In this document: in pieces, positions 45,100 to 56,437 of the stretch
Layout of the letters: each line of letters opens with the position of its first letter
How positions within the stretch are numbered: position 1 is the stretch's first letter
Translations under genes and position numbers: made by a program
Source of the DNA: Linum tenue
Lineage: Eukaryota; Streptophyta; Magnoliopsida; Malpighiales; Linaceae
Direction: 5' to 3'
DNA: 64,000 bases
NCBI GenBank assembly: GCA_946122785.1
Contig: CAMGYJ010000005.1
Coordinates: forward strand, 89,708,547-89,772,546
Notes under the pieces: generated by a model
What the model was told of the DNA's origin: nothing
Databases searched by the model: none
What the model saw: the letters and a program-made list of their open reading frames with translations, nothing else

Positions 45100-45254
45100 G
45101 GGTCCGGATCCTATCAGTAACCGACCTATCAGTAACGGTCAGTAACCGATGATCCGGCCGTCCATCGCGCCATCTTCCCAGCCGTCAGATCAGGCCACTT
45201 AAAATACACGCGGGGGCAAAAACGTAATCTCGTCTCTGACAATTTGAATTGCAG

Positions 45255-45539
45255 ACGTGACAGCGACAAACGTCCCGCCTTCTCTCCTTCTTCCTCTCAC
45301 CTTTCAAGCGACAGTTCCACTTCCCTCTCTGCTCTCTAACTCTCCATTCTTCCTCTCGATTCTCAATTCTCTCACCAAAATCGCAGCAAAAACTTCCAGA
45401 AAAAACTTCAAATCGAACGATTTTCGCAAAGGATTTCGAAGAATCATTCAACGATACACTGTTCTCGCTTCTTCGTCGAAAAACGAAGAGTTTCCAACTT
45501 CAACGAGGCTCAAAAATCGTTTTCGCACAAAATATCAAG
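45255..45539 (+). promoter_or_regulatory. 5' UTR exon of the Ulp1-like gene
   Basis: A CT-rich leader open without any ATG ends at CAAG|GTAAAA (45539). The first usable ATG is in the exon starting near 46727. The intron between them (45540-46726) carries the 83-bp repeat array. Inferred from splice signals. Confidence 0.5.
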
Positions 45540-45637
45540 GTAAAACCTCACTTCTTTCTTCGAAAATCCATCCACAGAACAATAGAACAGTATCGCAGTC
45601 ACTCTCCATGCGTTGCTGAACTGATGTAGAATCTGTT

Positions 45638-46680
45638 GTGTTTTGCTTCATTACCATATGGTAATGAGTGGTAAATTAAGATTGCATGTTCTAAAATAGC
45701 GAAAAACCATAAGTCCTGCTGTGTTTTGTTCGTTACCATATGGTAATGTGTGGTAAGTTATGATTGCATGTTGTAAAATAGCAAAAAACCATAAGTCCTG
45801 CTGTCATTTAGTTTGTTACATATGGTAATGTGTGGTAACCTATGGTTTCATGTTGTAAAATAGCAAAAAACCATAAGTCCTGCTGTGTTTTGCTTCTTTA
45901 CCATATGGTAATGAGTGGTAAACTATGGTTTCATGTTGTAAAATAGCAAAAAACCATAAGTCCTGCTGTGTTTTGCTTCGTTACCATATGGTAATGTGTG
46001 GTAACCTATGGTTTCATGTTGTAAAATAGCAAAAAACCATAAGTCCTGCTGTGTTTTGCTTCTTTACCATATGGTAATGTGTGGTAACTATGGTTTCATG
46101 TTGTAAAATAGCAAAAAACCATAAGTCCTGCTGTGTTTTGGTTCGTTACCATATGGTAATGAGTGGTAAACTATGGTTTCATGTTGTAAAATAGCAAAAA
46201 ACCATAAGTCCTGCTGTGTTTTGCTTCGTTACCATATGGTAATGAGTGGTAAACTATGGTTTCATGTTGTAAAATAGCAAAAAACCATAAGTCCTGCTGT
46301 GTTTTGCTTCGTTACCATATGGTAATGTGTGGTAAACTATGGTTTCATGTTGTAAAATAGCAAAAAACCATAAGTCCTGCTGTGTTTTGGTTCGTTACCA
46401 TATGGTAATGAGTGGTAAACTATGGTTTCATGTTGTAAAATAGCAAAAAACCATAAGTCCTGCTGTGTTTTGCTTCTTTACCATATGGTAATGTGTGGTA
46501 AACTATGGTTTCATGCTGTAAAAATGGAGGAAAACATACATCCTGTTGTGTTTTACTTCGTTACCATATGGTAATATGTTATAAGACATGGTTTGATGTA
46601 ATTACCATATGGTAAAATGAGATAAATATATGGTTTGATTTGGTATGGTATGAAACCATTATGGTACCATATGGTATATC
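45638..46680 (+). repeat. 83-bp tandem array built on TTACCATATGGTAA
   Basis: The palindrome recurs every 82-83 bp at about 45650, 45732, 45815, 45897, 45980, 46063 and on to 46561, about twelve regular units, then two or three shorter-spaced copies to 46680. Unit: palindrome, GTGTGGTAA or GAGTGGTAA, CTATGGTTTCATGTTG, AAACCATAAGTCCTGC. Neighbouring units are nearly identical, so the array expanded recently. It lies in the presumed 5' UTR intron. Confidence 0.95.
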
Positions 46681-46733
46681 ATGATAAAAAGCACGCTAAC
46701 AGACTATTCCTAATTTCTACATTCAGGTACACT

Positions 46734-49700
46734 ATGGTAAACCAAAGAAAAAATTTTCGCACAAGGTGCAGCCCAACAAGAATATCTGCAATTACAAGGA
46801 CTATAAAAGATGACCAGAAAGAGAAACTTGAGACATTAGGCCTAGCAGGCTTAATGTCAATCAAGCAGACAAAGATAAACACCCATTTTGCACTGTTCGT
46901 AATGAACAAATACAATCCAATGAAACAATCTTTCAAGCTACCTGACGGGACACGCATGAAGATATCACCAATTGACTTTCATAGGGTATATGGTCTGCCA
47001 ATGGGGAATAGGGAAGTTGTACCTCCCACGATTTCTTGGGACGATGCAGCAGATTATGCAGTAGAAACCCTACTGGAAGTAGATGGAGCATCCACTCCAA
47101 GGGTAAAGCTAAGTCAGGTAGAAAAAGATCTTTCTACAGTTACCAACAGTAAGAGATGGTTACAATTGTTCTTTCTGCTGGTCACCGGAGGCTTGCTGTG
47201 CCCAACTTCAGCCCCTATGGCTGAACTCAACATGCTTGAGTACTTGAAGACTGATGAACAGAAACATTTCACCAGCTACAACTGGTGCAAATACTTCTTC
47301 AACCACATGAATGAAGGATTGAAATCACCAAAGTTCTACGTCAATGCAGATCTTCACTTCCTTACAGTAAGTCTCCATTCCCTTGGCCATTTCAACCTTG
47401 TTACTCATATATATATATAAATGATACTCTTTGAAAAAACTAATACAACTATCTGCATAAAAAGGTATGCTTCATGTACAAACTGGACGAAATGGCATTC
47501 TCAACCCAACTTCGAACACCAATAGTAAGCTACTATGATGATAACAATGTTGATAGCAACTTTGAGAACATTAAGAGCTACTACAATGGAAAACAGTTGA
47601 ACGAGATCGAAAAGATTACCAACATTAGAGACGATGAGGCTGATGATGAGGCTGATGATGAGGCTGATGACGCAGCTGATGTCGCAGCTGATGAGGAAGA
47701 GGAGAATGAGCCAGTCTATGAATCACCGAAAAGACAAAGAAACAAAAGTCCCGAGCAGTCATCATCACTGAACTTTGATTTGAAGAATATCAGAACAGTC
47801 AACCAAGTAAGTACAAATTATCTATATACCAGTTGTCCAATACATGCTAAGCGTAAGTCCTGTGTTTTACTTTGTTACCATATGGTAAAGTGTGGTAAGC
47901 TATGGTTCCATGTTATAAAAATGGAGCAAAACATAAGTCCTGTTGTGGTTTACTTCGTTACCATATGGTAATGTGTGGTAAGCAATGGTTTCATGTTATA
48001 AAAATGGAGGAAACCATAATTCTTGTTCTGTCTTACTTTGTTACCATATGGTAATGTGTGGTAAGCTATGCTTTCATGTTTTAAAAATACAAAAAACAAC
48101 AAGTCCTTCTGTGTTTTAGTTTGTTACCATATGGTAAAGTGTGGTAATCTACGGTTTCACGTTATAAAAATGGAGGAAAACATAAGTCCTGTTGTGTTTT
48201 AATACGTTACCATATGGTAATGTGTGGTAAGCAATGAATTCATGTTATAAAAATGGAGGAAACCATAATTCTTGTTCTGTTTTACTTTGTTACCATATGG
48301 TAAGGTGTGGTAAGATATAGTTTCATGTTATAAAAATGCAGAATAGTGATAATAATTGCCAATACCATGTATTACCACCATGGTAACTAACCATACTCCC
48401 ATTATGCAGGCTGAGAATGCAATCAAACTGGTTGAAGCATCAATGAAGGCAATGATGAAAGCAATCAAAGAGCAGTACAACAGCCAACTAGACAAGCTGA
48501 TCAAACACAAAAAGAATCTTCAGAAAGAAAGGTCTGATGAATATGTTCAGCCCACAGAAGGAGAAAAATCTGACAATCAAGTAGTAGGACCAGACAATGA
48601 GTGTGAAGATGATGAAGAAGAGAATGATGAAGAATTGAATGCCAGTTTGAATAAAACAATCAATGAAATATTCAAACAGACAAAGATATACCAGAACGAA
48701 GAGGAGAACGAGGAGCAAACACAGAAAGAAGATGATTCACAACCATCTACAGTCGATCTTGCTGCATCTACACCGAAGCCAAAAGAAAAGGAGCAAGATG
48801 ATTCTGCTCCAGGAGCTGTGAATAGGGAAAGCATCCCAAAAGAAGGAGATCCATTGGGGGAAGTTGCAACAGAGGACACCCAGAAAGCAGTTCCAGAACA
48901 GACATCTGCAGAAGAAACCGAACAAAAAGGAGCTACCAAAACAGCAGATCCAATGGAAGTTGATAAGGAAACAAGAGAAGAAGGGAATACAGGGCAAGCT
49001 GCACAAAAGACTGCAGAAACTGACAGCGAGAAGACGGTGTCAGATGATGTTGTTCGTGAAGAGGCTCCAAAACTGACAACCGAAGCTGCTGAGAAGCCTA
49101 AAGTGACGAGGGAAGACGACATTCCATCCTTTGATCTCAGCCCTCTCAATCGTCAAACACCAACAACACCAACAAAGTTGACTACCAACACGGCAACCGA
49201 TCAACCAGCAGAGCCTCGCAAAAGAAGAATCGTGATAAAGAATGTACACGGAAATGAAAAGAAGGCAAGAGCAACACCACCACCAGAACAGCCACAAAGC
49301 ACCCAGTCACAGACGGGGTCATATGCTATATGGTCAAATCTGTACACAAACAGCCAAGAGAAGCTCAAGGAAGTCCGTGAATGCATAGATGCTTACCTAG
49401 AGGACCTGAATTCTCCAGCTGCCGACCCAGTTGCTCCACAGTCACAAAAATCACCAGTTGAATGGTCAACACCAACACAAACAACACCTGATGATATGTT
49501 CAGCAACATCCTGGAGTACATAAGATGCAAAAATAAGAAATTTGCCAAGAGGTAAGTCATCATCTTAAAACTTCTACTGTTATATGATGTTATTGTAGTG
49601 ATCTAGTTTGTTACCATATGGTAAAATATGGTAAGATATGGTAAAATTAGACAAATCTATGGTTTAATGTTACAAAATGTAGTAATGCACAAGTCCTGTT

Positions 49701-51079
49701 TTGTTTTAGTTTAATACCATATGGTATGATGTGGTAAGCTAATGTTTGTTGTTAAAGAATGGATTAAACCATAACTCCTGTTCTATTTTACTTATTACCA
49801 TATGGTAAAATGTGGTAAGCTGGTGTGTTTCACTTATTACCATATGGTAAGATGTGGTAAGCTGGTGTGTTTTACTTATTACCATATGGTAAAATGTGGT
49901 AAGCTGGTGTGTTTTACTTATTACCATATGGTAAGATGTGCTAAGCTGGTGTGCTTTACTTATTACCATATGATAAGATGTGGTAAGCTATGGTTTTTTG
50001 TGGTAACCTATTGTTTGATGTGATGAATTAAAATAAACCATCCGTCCTGTTGTGATGTGCTTGTATACAGTGATGAGATCATGTTTAAAAGGAAGGATGG
50101 AACATTCATGCTGAAAAGGGAGTCAGTACAGTCGATTGACATTGGCTGTGAAATCACATCTGATGTCATCGGCTGGTATGGAGATGTAATGAACAGGAAT
50201 GAAGCAAAAAAAGGAAAATTCACAAGGTGGTTCTTCGATACATCTTTGGCAGTAAGTAAACCCACCCATATTCTGTCAAAAGTTCTTAGACAACACATAT
50301 ATAAAACACATAATAACAACCACAACTTTCAGGGTGACTGCCAACTGGACATTGATAGTGGCAATCCTGTACTATCTCCAGACGATTACTACGACAAAGT
50401 GGACTTGGACATCACCAACAAAGAATGGGCCAAAAACCTCAGCTTCACAGAATGTAACCTTGTAAGTATCTCACCACAATTTTTGCAGTGGTTACCATAT
50501 GGTATATAGTGGTAAAATTAGTTTCCAATTGTTCTTAACTTAACTTACTGTACATCACTTATATGGCAACTGCTTACCATATGGTATACTGGTAAAATTA
50601 TTTTGCAGTGGTTCTTCCCGTACTGTAATAACAAGCACTACATCATGATTTGTGTCAACATCAAAGCAGAGAGATTTGAAGTGCTCGACAGTCTCCGTCA
50701 CAAAGATTTTGAAAAAACATACAAATCAATGGCAGAGAGGGTTGTCCAGTACGCAATCAACTACATGAAGACACAGTTTGCAGACAGGACAGTAAGGTGG
50801 GAGAGGTTTAGCTGGTTCAAGCTCGAGAAGGTTACACAACCAGATCAAATTTCATGTGGGATGTACGTCATCAGGTGGATGAGACACTGGGAAGGTAAGT
50901 ACAACAGTGCCCTGACCAAAGATTGGAAGAGGATTGATCTCATAAATGAAGAAAGGGAGTGCCTGATGTTGGACATCATTCTTGATGAAGAAAATCTTGA
51001 ACGGGAAAGGATCATGAAAGAAGCAACAAAGTACTGCAACATGAAGAACAAGAAGAAAGAGTTGAAAGGAAGGAAATGA
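46734..51079 (+). CDS. Ulp1-like (C48) cysteine protease of a Mutator element, 965 aa, intact
   Basis: Six exons: 46734-47366, 47465-47806, 48410-49551, 50071-50251, 50333-50461 and 50609-51079; all junctions GT-AG and phases agree. The N-terminal ~210 residues (FRTRCSPTRISAITRTIKDD, MKISPIDFHRVYGLPMG) match the domain usual in transposon Ulp1 proteins. Then come an acidic run (DDEADDEADDEADD), a charged low-complexity region of ~380 residues, and the protease: His in NNKHYIMICVN, Asp in FEVLDSL, and the Gln/Cys pair in QPDQISCGMYVIRWM. All catalytic residues are present, unlike the copy at 3.1 kb. Ulp1 enzymes cleave SUMO or similar conjugates; its role in transposition is unknown. It converges on the transposase gene. 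Confidence 0.92.
47860..48340 (+). repeat. Palindrome repeats in Ulp1 intron 2
   Basis: Six copies of TTACCATATGGTAA at about 83-bp spacing, each followed by GTGTGGTAA in the sense direction of the gene. Confidence 0.95.
49605..50005 (+). repeat. Palindrome repeats in Ulp1 intron 3
   Basis: Seven copies; five at 42-bp spacing (49796, 49837, 49879, 49922, 49964) with the unit ...GGTAARATGTGGTAAGCTGGTGTG. The shorter period shows an independent expansion. Confidence 0.95.
50480..50608 (+). repeat. Two palindrome copies in Ulp1 intron 5
   Basis: TTACCATATGGTATA at about 50488 and 50575 fill most of a 147-bp intron; the second lies about 30 bp from the acceptor. Confidence 0.9.
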
Positions 51080-51279
51080 AAATTCTATTATGTTTGTGTT
51101 AAGTAGTAGGAGGGTATGAGTAAGCTTTTGAGAACAAACTCACAATGTTCAGTAGCCACTTCATTTTAATTAGTAGGATGGTATGAAACAACTTATTATG
51201 GTTTGTATTATGACTAAAAGAAATGTTCTGTTTTTTATTATGTTAGCAAATACTTAACATGTGTTCTTAATTCCCAAAT

Positions 51280-51960
51280 TACCACATTTTACCATATGGT
51301 AATGTGTGGTAAATTATGATTACATGTGTTTTGCTTCGTTACCATATGGTAATGTGTGGTAAATTATGGTTTCATGTTGTAAAATAGCAAAAAACCATAT
51401 GTCCAGCTGTCTTTTAGTTTGTTACCATATGGTAATGTATGGTAAATTATGGTTTCATGTTGTAAATAAGCAAAAAACCATAAGTCCTGCTGTGTTTTAG
51501 TTTGTTACCATATGGTAATGTGTAGTAAACTATGGTTTCATGTAGTAAAATGTTGCAAAATAGCAAAAAACCATAAGTCATGCTGTGTTTTAGTTTGTTA
51601 CCATATGGTAATGTGTGGTAAACTATGGTTTCATGTTGTAAAATAGCAAAAAAACCATAAGTCCTGCTGTGTTTTAGTTTGTTACCACATTTTACCACAT
51701 GGTAATGCACTGTAAAATCAATTACCACACATACCACTTCCAAAAAATCATATTTTACCACATGGTAAAATCAATTACCACACATTACCACATGGTAAAA
51801 TCAAATTACCATAATATACCATATGGTATGGCATGGTAAAGTCAATTATAAAACAGAACCTTCACATTCAACTTCCAAACTAGCACATTTTACCACCTGG
51901 TTTGACATGATAAAATCAAATTACCACATTATACCACATGGTATAACAGTGTAAAATTAA
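51280..51960. repeat. Palindrome repeats between the convergent genes, orientation flips at ~51.7 kb
   Basis: 51290-51660: about five units in plus orientation (palindrome then GTGTGGTAA). From about 51690 the units read in minus orientation (TTACCACAC before the palindrome, GGTAAAATCAA after). The switch falls between the two gene 3' ends. Confidence 0.9.
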
Positions 51961-53589
51961 TCCAACAAAACCAAAAACCCATCCAAAAGAACAAAATAGC
52001 TTCAACAACTCAACCAGCATCAACCATTCATTCAGATAATCCTCTAAGAAAACTATTACAGCTTCAGCCTTAAACTTTCTTCAACAGCCTTCAAATTCTC
52101 CTCCTCAAGCCTGCTAGTTTTTCTCTTCTTCTTGCTTACAGCCCTTGCAGCCTCCGCACTGGAATTGGTCGTTTCGAAGGCTTGAATGAATCTTTTTTAG
52201 GCTTAAACCCCTTCACTTTTTGAACCGGTACATCATCTATACCAAGATAAAAAAACAAACTACAATCAATGACAGATAACAAAAACAAAAACAAACTCTA
52301 AACAATTAAAAAAAACTTACTGTCACCGTTAGAAGACGTGCTTGTTCCAGCAGGTTCAGTAATCGATAGGGCTTCACACTTTTTGATCAAATCAGTCATG
52401 AAGGCCATGGCTGATTTATACAAATCATCATCCAATGCAACCCTGCTGATCATTGATGCAGAAACAGCTGACAGATTGAAAAGACGAGAACGGTATTTCG
52501 ATGGACTATCAGTAGACGGAACTTCAAAAGAAAAGTTCCCTCCAGTTTTCGCTGCCCTTGTCCACCGCTTCAAAATCAAACTGCTAGGAATGTGCTGGAA
52601 CTTCATATTGCATGTTGTAGACCACAACATATCATATCCCTTAATTTGATGCTTACAGATCATACCACTTGACTCCCACTTACGGCAAGAACACTTGATT
52701 TCACCGTTTTCAAAATCAACCTTCAACACCCTACTATCCAACCTTGTAAGGTCACCCTCCAATATGAAGACATCAAACAGTCCTACATGTCCTTCTGGTT
52801 CTATCTCCGTATTGGAAAAAATATTATACGCAAGGGATTCCTTGTACTGATCCAGGAAAAACTTGAATATCTTCGGCGTATACACATTAGCAACTTGCTT
52901 CACAATAGGGCTAGTAGAAAACCGAGAATCAGCCAACCTAGATAAGGCATAGTACTCTTCTTGTTCTTCAGCATCCCTCTTATTATCAAGCATCCTCTCA
53001 AAGTGCACAAAGAACCTACTAACGCTAAACTCTGACTGCAAGTAATGTCGAATATTACTATTGCAGCACTCACTTAGCTGGGTACTCTTCATTCCCGCAC
53101 CAAAATGACAATTCACCCAGGCTGAAGACCACTTCGTCCTGACTTTGTAAATGCCCTGTAACCAACTGTGTCCCAAAGGTCCCTTCCCAGGAAAACACTT
53201 CTCAATCATCTTCTTCCAATTATACTCAAAATCATCCTCATCATCAGCATTATACATCAAATAACTAAGCTCACGAAGGAAGTCAGAGTCACACAAACTT
53301 CCAGATTAACAACTGCATTCTGAGCAATATGCCATGTACACAACCCATGAAAACAATCTGGGAAAACAGACCTTATACCAGCAGCAATTGCAGCAGCCTG
53401 GTCAGTAAACATTGATAACGGTCTCACACCTCCCATGCATTTCAAAAACTGATCGAAAAGCCATTCAAATGTTGCTGTTGTTTCATCATAGAGAAGAGCA
53501 GCCGCAAAGACAGTCAGTTGGTGATGATTGTTGAAACCAACAAACAAAGCTACATAAACATAACAAAATGTGAGTAAAAACAATTCTAC

Positions 53590-54000
53590 CAACACATACC
53601 ATGTGGTAAAAGGTACGAATAACAATAATACCAACCCATACCATATGGTAAAGACTCATACCATGTGGTAAAGACTTCTAAGAACAAAAAAAAAACAATC
53701 CACAGCAGACTACCATATAGTACACACTTCTAACAACGCAAAAAACACCACAAAAAACCTTGTTACCAACCCATACCATATGGTAAAAAACTTTTAAGCA
53801 CAAAAACCACCTCAAATAACCTTGTTACCAACACATACCATATGGTAAAATACTTTTAAGAACAAAAACCACCTCAAATAACCTTGTTACCAACACATAC
53901 CATATGGTAAAAGACTTCTAAGCACAAAAACCACCTCAAATAACCTTATTACCAACACATACCATATGGTAAAATACATTTAAGAACAAAAAAAAAACAT
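53590..54000 (-). repeat. Palindrome repeats in transposase intron 2
   Basis: Five copies of ACCATATGGTA at about 60-bp spacing within 53637-53965; in the sense direction of the gene (minus) each is followed by TGTGTTGGTAA or TGGGTTGGTA. Confidence 0.9.
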
Positions 54001-54959
54001 GATACAGAATGATAATAATAATACTCATACAAACTAACAAACACAATAATAAACAACAAACTAGAAAACATACCTAGTGGCCGATACTCTTTGTTAGTCC
54101 GGTAAGTAGTATCAAAACTAATTGAATCACCAAAATAATGATAATCCATCCTCATCTTCCCATCTGCCCAAAAAATACTAGCAATGTTCTCTTCAACATC
54201 AACCTCCACCTCATGAAAGAACCCAGGATCCAGCTGTGCTTGACGTCTAAAGTATTCAAGCAATGCAGTCGCATCACCATACTCCATTGATGACGTCCTA
54301 ACCGTTCGCAGATGGTTCTTCAAATCATTCTTTGTGAACCCAACAAACTTCCTACCACCACCAGCCCTACTAATTGCATTATACGAAGAAGTCACACCAA
54401 TACCAGCAGCATCATTCACCTCTGCCAGCATCTTATACACAGGAGCCATTCGTCTGCTGGATCTCACATAGTGACGCAGAGACTCAGGAATCATGTCATG
54501 GTTGTGCACATTATACCAACGATAGATCTTGTAGCATTTAAACTCTTTAAACCACCTCAGTCGTATATAAGCACCATTACATCCACCCCTGAGTTCTGGA
54601 ACATTACGAACACGAACTGTCGTATCAACAACACCTGCATTATCAGGGTTATTCTCGCTACCTCTTTTCCAACCTTCCTTATTGCAACAATACTTGATAT
54701 AATATACAGCTGAAGAACCACCATTGAGTTTCGGACACGCTGATTGGTTATAAATCCTCACACCAAAACCTTCATGATTCCCATAATCAACATAAAAATT
54801 ATATGCATCATCTGGTGTATTGAACTCTAAGTCCTTCCAAGAATCACGAACAGTAGGATCTATACCATTGAAACCTACAAACATTATGAAACAACATATT
54901 AAATGGATTCCACACCACAACAGTATGAAATATCAATGTATACCAATAATTACAGCCAT

Positions 54960-55545
54960 GATACACGAGTTACCACCATAGTATGGCATGGTAAAATCAA
55001 ACTACAACACTATACCACATGGTATGGCATGGTAAAATCAATTATCACACACAACCCTCACATTTAACTTCCTAATTACCACATTTTACCACATGGTAAT
55101 GTACTGTAAAATCAATTACCACATGATAAAGGCATGGTAAAATCAAATTACCACCCTATACCATATGGTATGGCATGGTAAAATCAAACTACCACACTAT
55201 ACAACATGGTATGGCATGGTAAAATCAAATTACCACACTATACCATATGGTATGGCATGGTAAAATCAACTATCACACAGAATCCTCAAGTTTAACTTCC
55301 TAATTACCACATTTTACCACATGGTAATCTACTGTAAAATCAATTACCACATGATAAGGCATGGTAAAATCAAATTACCACACTATACCATATGGTATGG
55401 CATGGTAAAATCAATTATCACACAGAAACATCACATTTAACTTCCTAATTACCACATTTTACCACATGATAATGTACTATAAAATCAATTACCACATGAT
55501 AAGGCATAGTAAAATCAAATTACGACACTATACAAACTTCAATAA
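54960..55545 (-). repeat. Palindrome repeats in transposase intron 1
   Basis: Units such as TATACCATATGGTATGGCAT and CACATGGTA variants, about 43-bp sub-period, with a ~150-bp higher-order copy repeated three to four times. In the gene's sense direction the palindrome is followed by GTGTGGTAA. Confidence 0.9.
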
Positions 55546-55725
55546 ACAAACAAATTTGCATATCTTACCTCCTGATTCACCAGAGTTAGCTGAATGATCA
55601 AATCCAAGATCAATAGATGAAGAAGCAGTTCCAACAGCACTAGATGAAGAACCAGATCCTACAACGCTGGTTGAAGAACCAGATCTATCAATTGGAACAA
55701 CATCGTCACAATTTACGTTACTCAT

Positions 55726-56357
55726 CTCACCAGAATACTGCCAAAACACCAAAACACAAAGAACATAACACATGAACAAGCTCGATTAGCTAAACATAAA
55801 CAAGCTCGACTAGCAGCAATCAAAAACCTCCAACGAAACCAGAGATCAACAGAAAACTCGATTAGCTAAACAGAAAGAATAAAAAAAACTAATATCTAAC
55901 CTCGTCGTCGATCAATTATGGAGAATCAGAAAAGATTCGCCGTCCCCTGTTTCGCAGCCGCTGCTCGCAATTTCTCTCTACAAAAACCGAATCCAACTCG
56001 CGCACACGTCGATCAATTATGGAGAATCAGAAAGCTCGATTCGAAGCTGCTGCTCGCAGTTTCTATCGCCGTCGATCAACAATGGAGAATCGCCGTCCTT
56101 ATTTCTCAGCTGCTGCTCCCCCTGCTCGTAGTTTCTCTCTCCAAAATCCGAATCCAACTCGCGCACAGAAAAGATTTGCAACGGACAAAGAGGGAAAGTC
56201 ATTTAATTCAAATATAAAATATCGGACAAAAATGCCCCTGACCGTGGACAAAAAACCCCGCATCAATCACAGCCACAAGATCCGTCCCGCCAAGATCGAC
56301 GGTCCCTATGTGGTTACTCACGGGTGAGTAACAAAGGGTTACTCACCCTATCCTAAG
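55726..56357. promoter_or_regulatory. Transposase 5' leader and right end of the 11.26-kb element
   Basis: A 70-80 bp unit (ATGGAGAATCAGAAA ... CGCAGCCGCTGCTCGC) is repeated about three times at 55918-56170. The terminus has GGTTACTCACGGGTGAGTAA with a further GGGTTACTCACC. Confidence 0.5.
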
Positions 56358-56437
56358 CCCCCAAGGGACTGTCGATCGGCTTCATGCCGAAGAAGGCGCG
56401 CGTGAGGATATTGAAAACGGTCTACTCCTTTCGAGTC
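56358..56437 (-). pseudogene. Allene oxide synthase pseudogene, middle part
   Basis: Minus strand reads TVFNILTRAFFGMKPIDSPLG up to the 10-bp target duplication, matching the NFLxRAxFG segment of CYP74A. It joins to GKDASTLSSM at 45099 across the Mutator element. An in-frame TAG precedes TVF near the upstream Pack-MULE junction. Confidence 0.75.

Larger units (their letters stand above)
52136..55725 (-). pseudogene. FAR1/MURA-like Mutator transposase with one frameshift
   Basis: Minus exons 55725-55569, 54874-54074, 53549-52321 and 52236-52136, GT-AG with matching phase. The start MSNVNCDDVVPIDRSG is followed by a Ser-rich N-terminus, then the FAR1-type domain (FNTPDDAYNFYVDYGNHEGF). The DDE core has Asp in SISFDTTYRTN, Asp in SMFTDQAAAI followed by GLCTWHIAQ, and Glu in STQLSECCNSNI; then a SWIM finger (CSCRKWESSGMICKHQ) and a basic tail (KPKKDSFKPSKRP). 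One base is missing at about 53301 (CTGGAAG where CTGGGAAG restores NLGSLCDSDF). The rest is open. The annotated frame break is the only lesion, so loss of activity is recent or a sequencing artefact. Confidence 0.9.
45100..56357. mobile_element. 11.26-kb Mutator element with transposase and Ulp1-like protease, 10-bp duplication
   Basis: Perfect 10-bp flanks CCCCCAAGGG (45090-45099 and 56358-56367) lie within one reading frame of the allene oxide synthase pseudogene, which reads SPLG before and KDAST after the insertion. The ends are only weakly inverted: GGATCCTATCAGTAACC against GGATAGGGTGAGTAACC, each followed by two more GTAAC-type motifs. It holds two convergent genes (46734-51079 plus, 55725-52136 minus) and more than 40 copies of the palindrome CCATATGG, none of them in exons. 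This is probably a formerly autonomous copy. Confidence 0.9.

Noticed and set aside
45638..46680. CRISPR-like array (regular 83-bp repeats)
   Set aside because: The whole unit is repeated with no variable spacers; it is a tandem repeat in a plant transposon intron.
48577..49149. 190-aa Ser/Val-rich minus-strand frame
   Set aside because: Shadow of the low-complexity acidic region of the Ulp1-like gene.
49739..50023. Repetitive peptides on both strands (HMVRCGKLVCFTYY type)
   Set aside because: Translation of the 42-bp intron repeat, not a repeat protein.
45638..55545. CCATATGG as a MADS CArG box
   Set aside because: A CArG box needs CC(A/T)6GG; here only four A/T bases lie between CC and GG.
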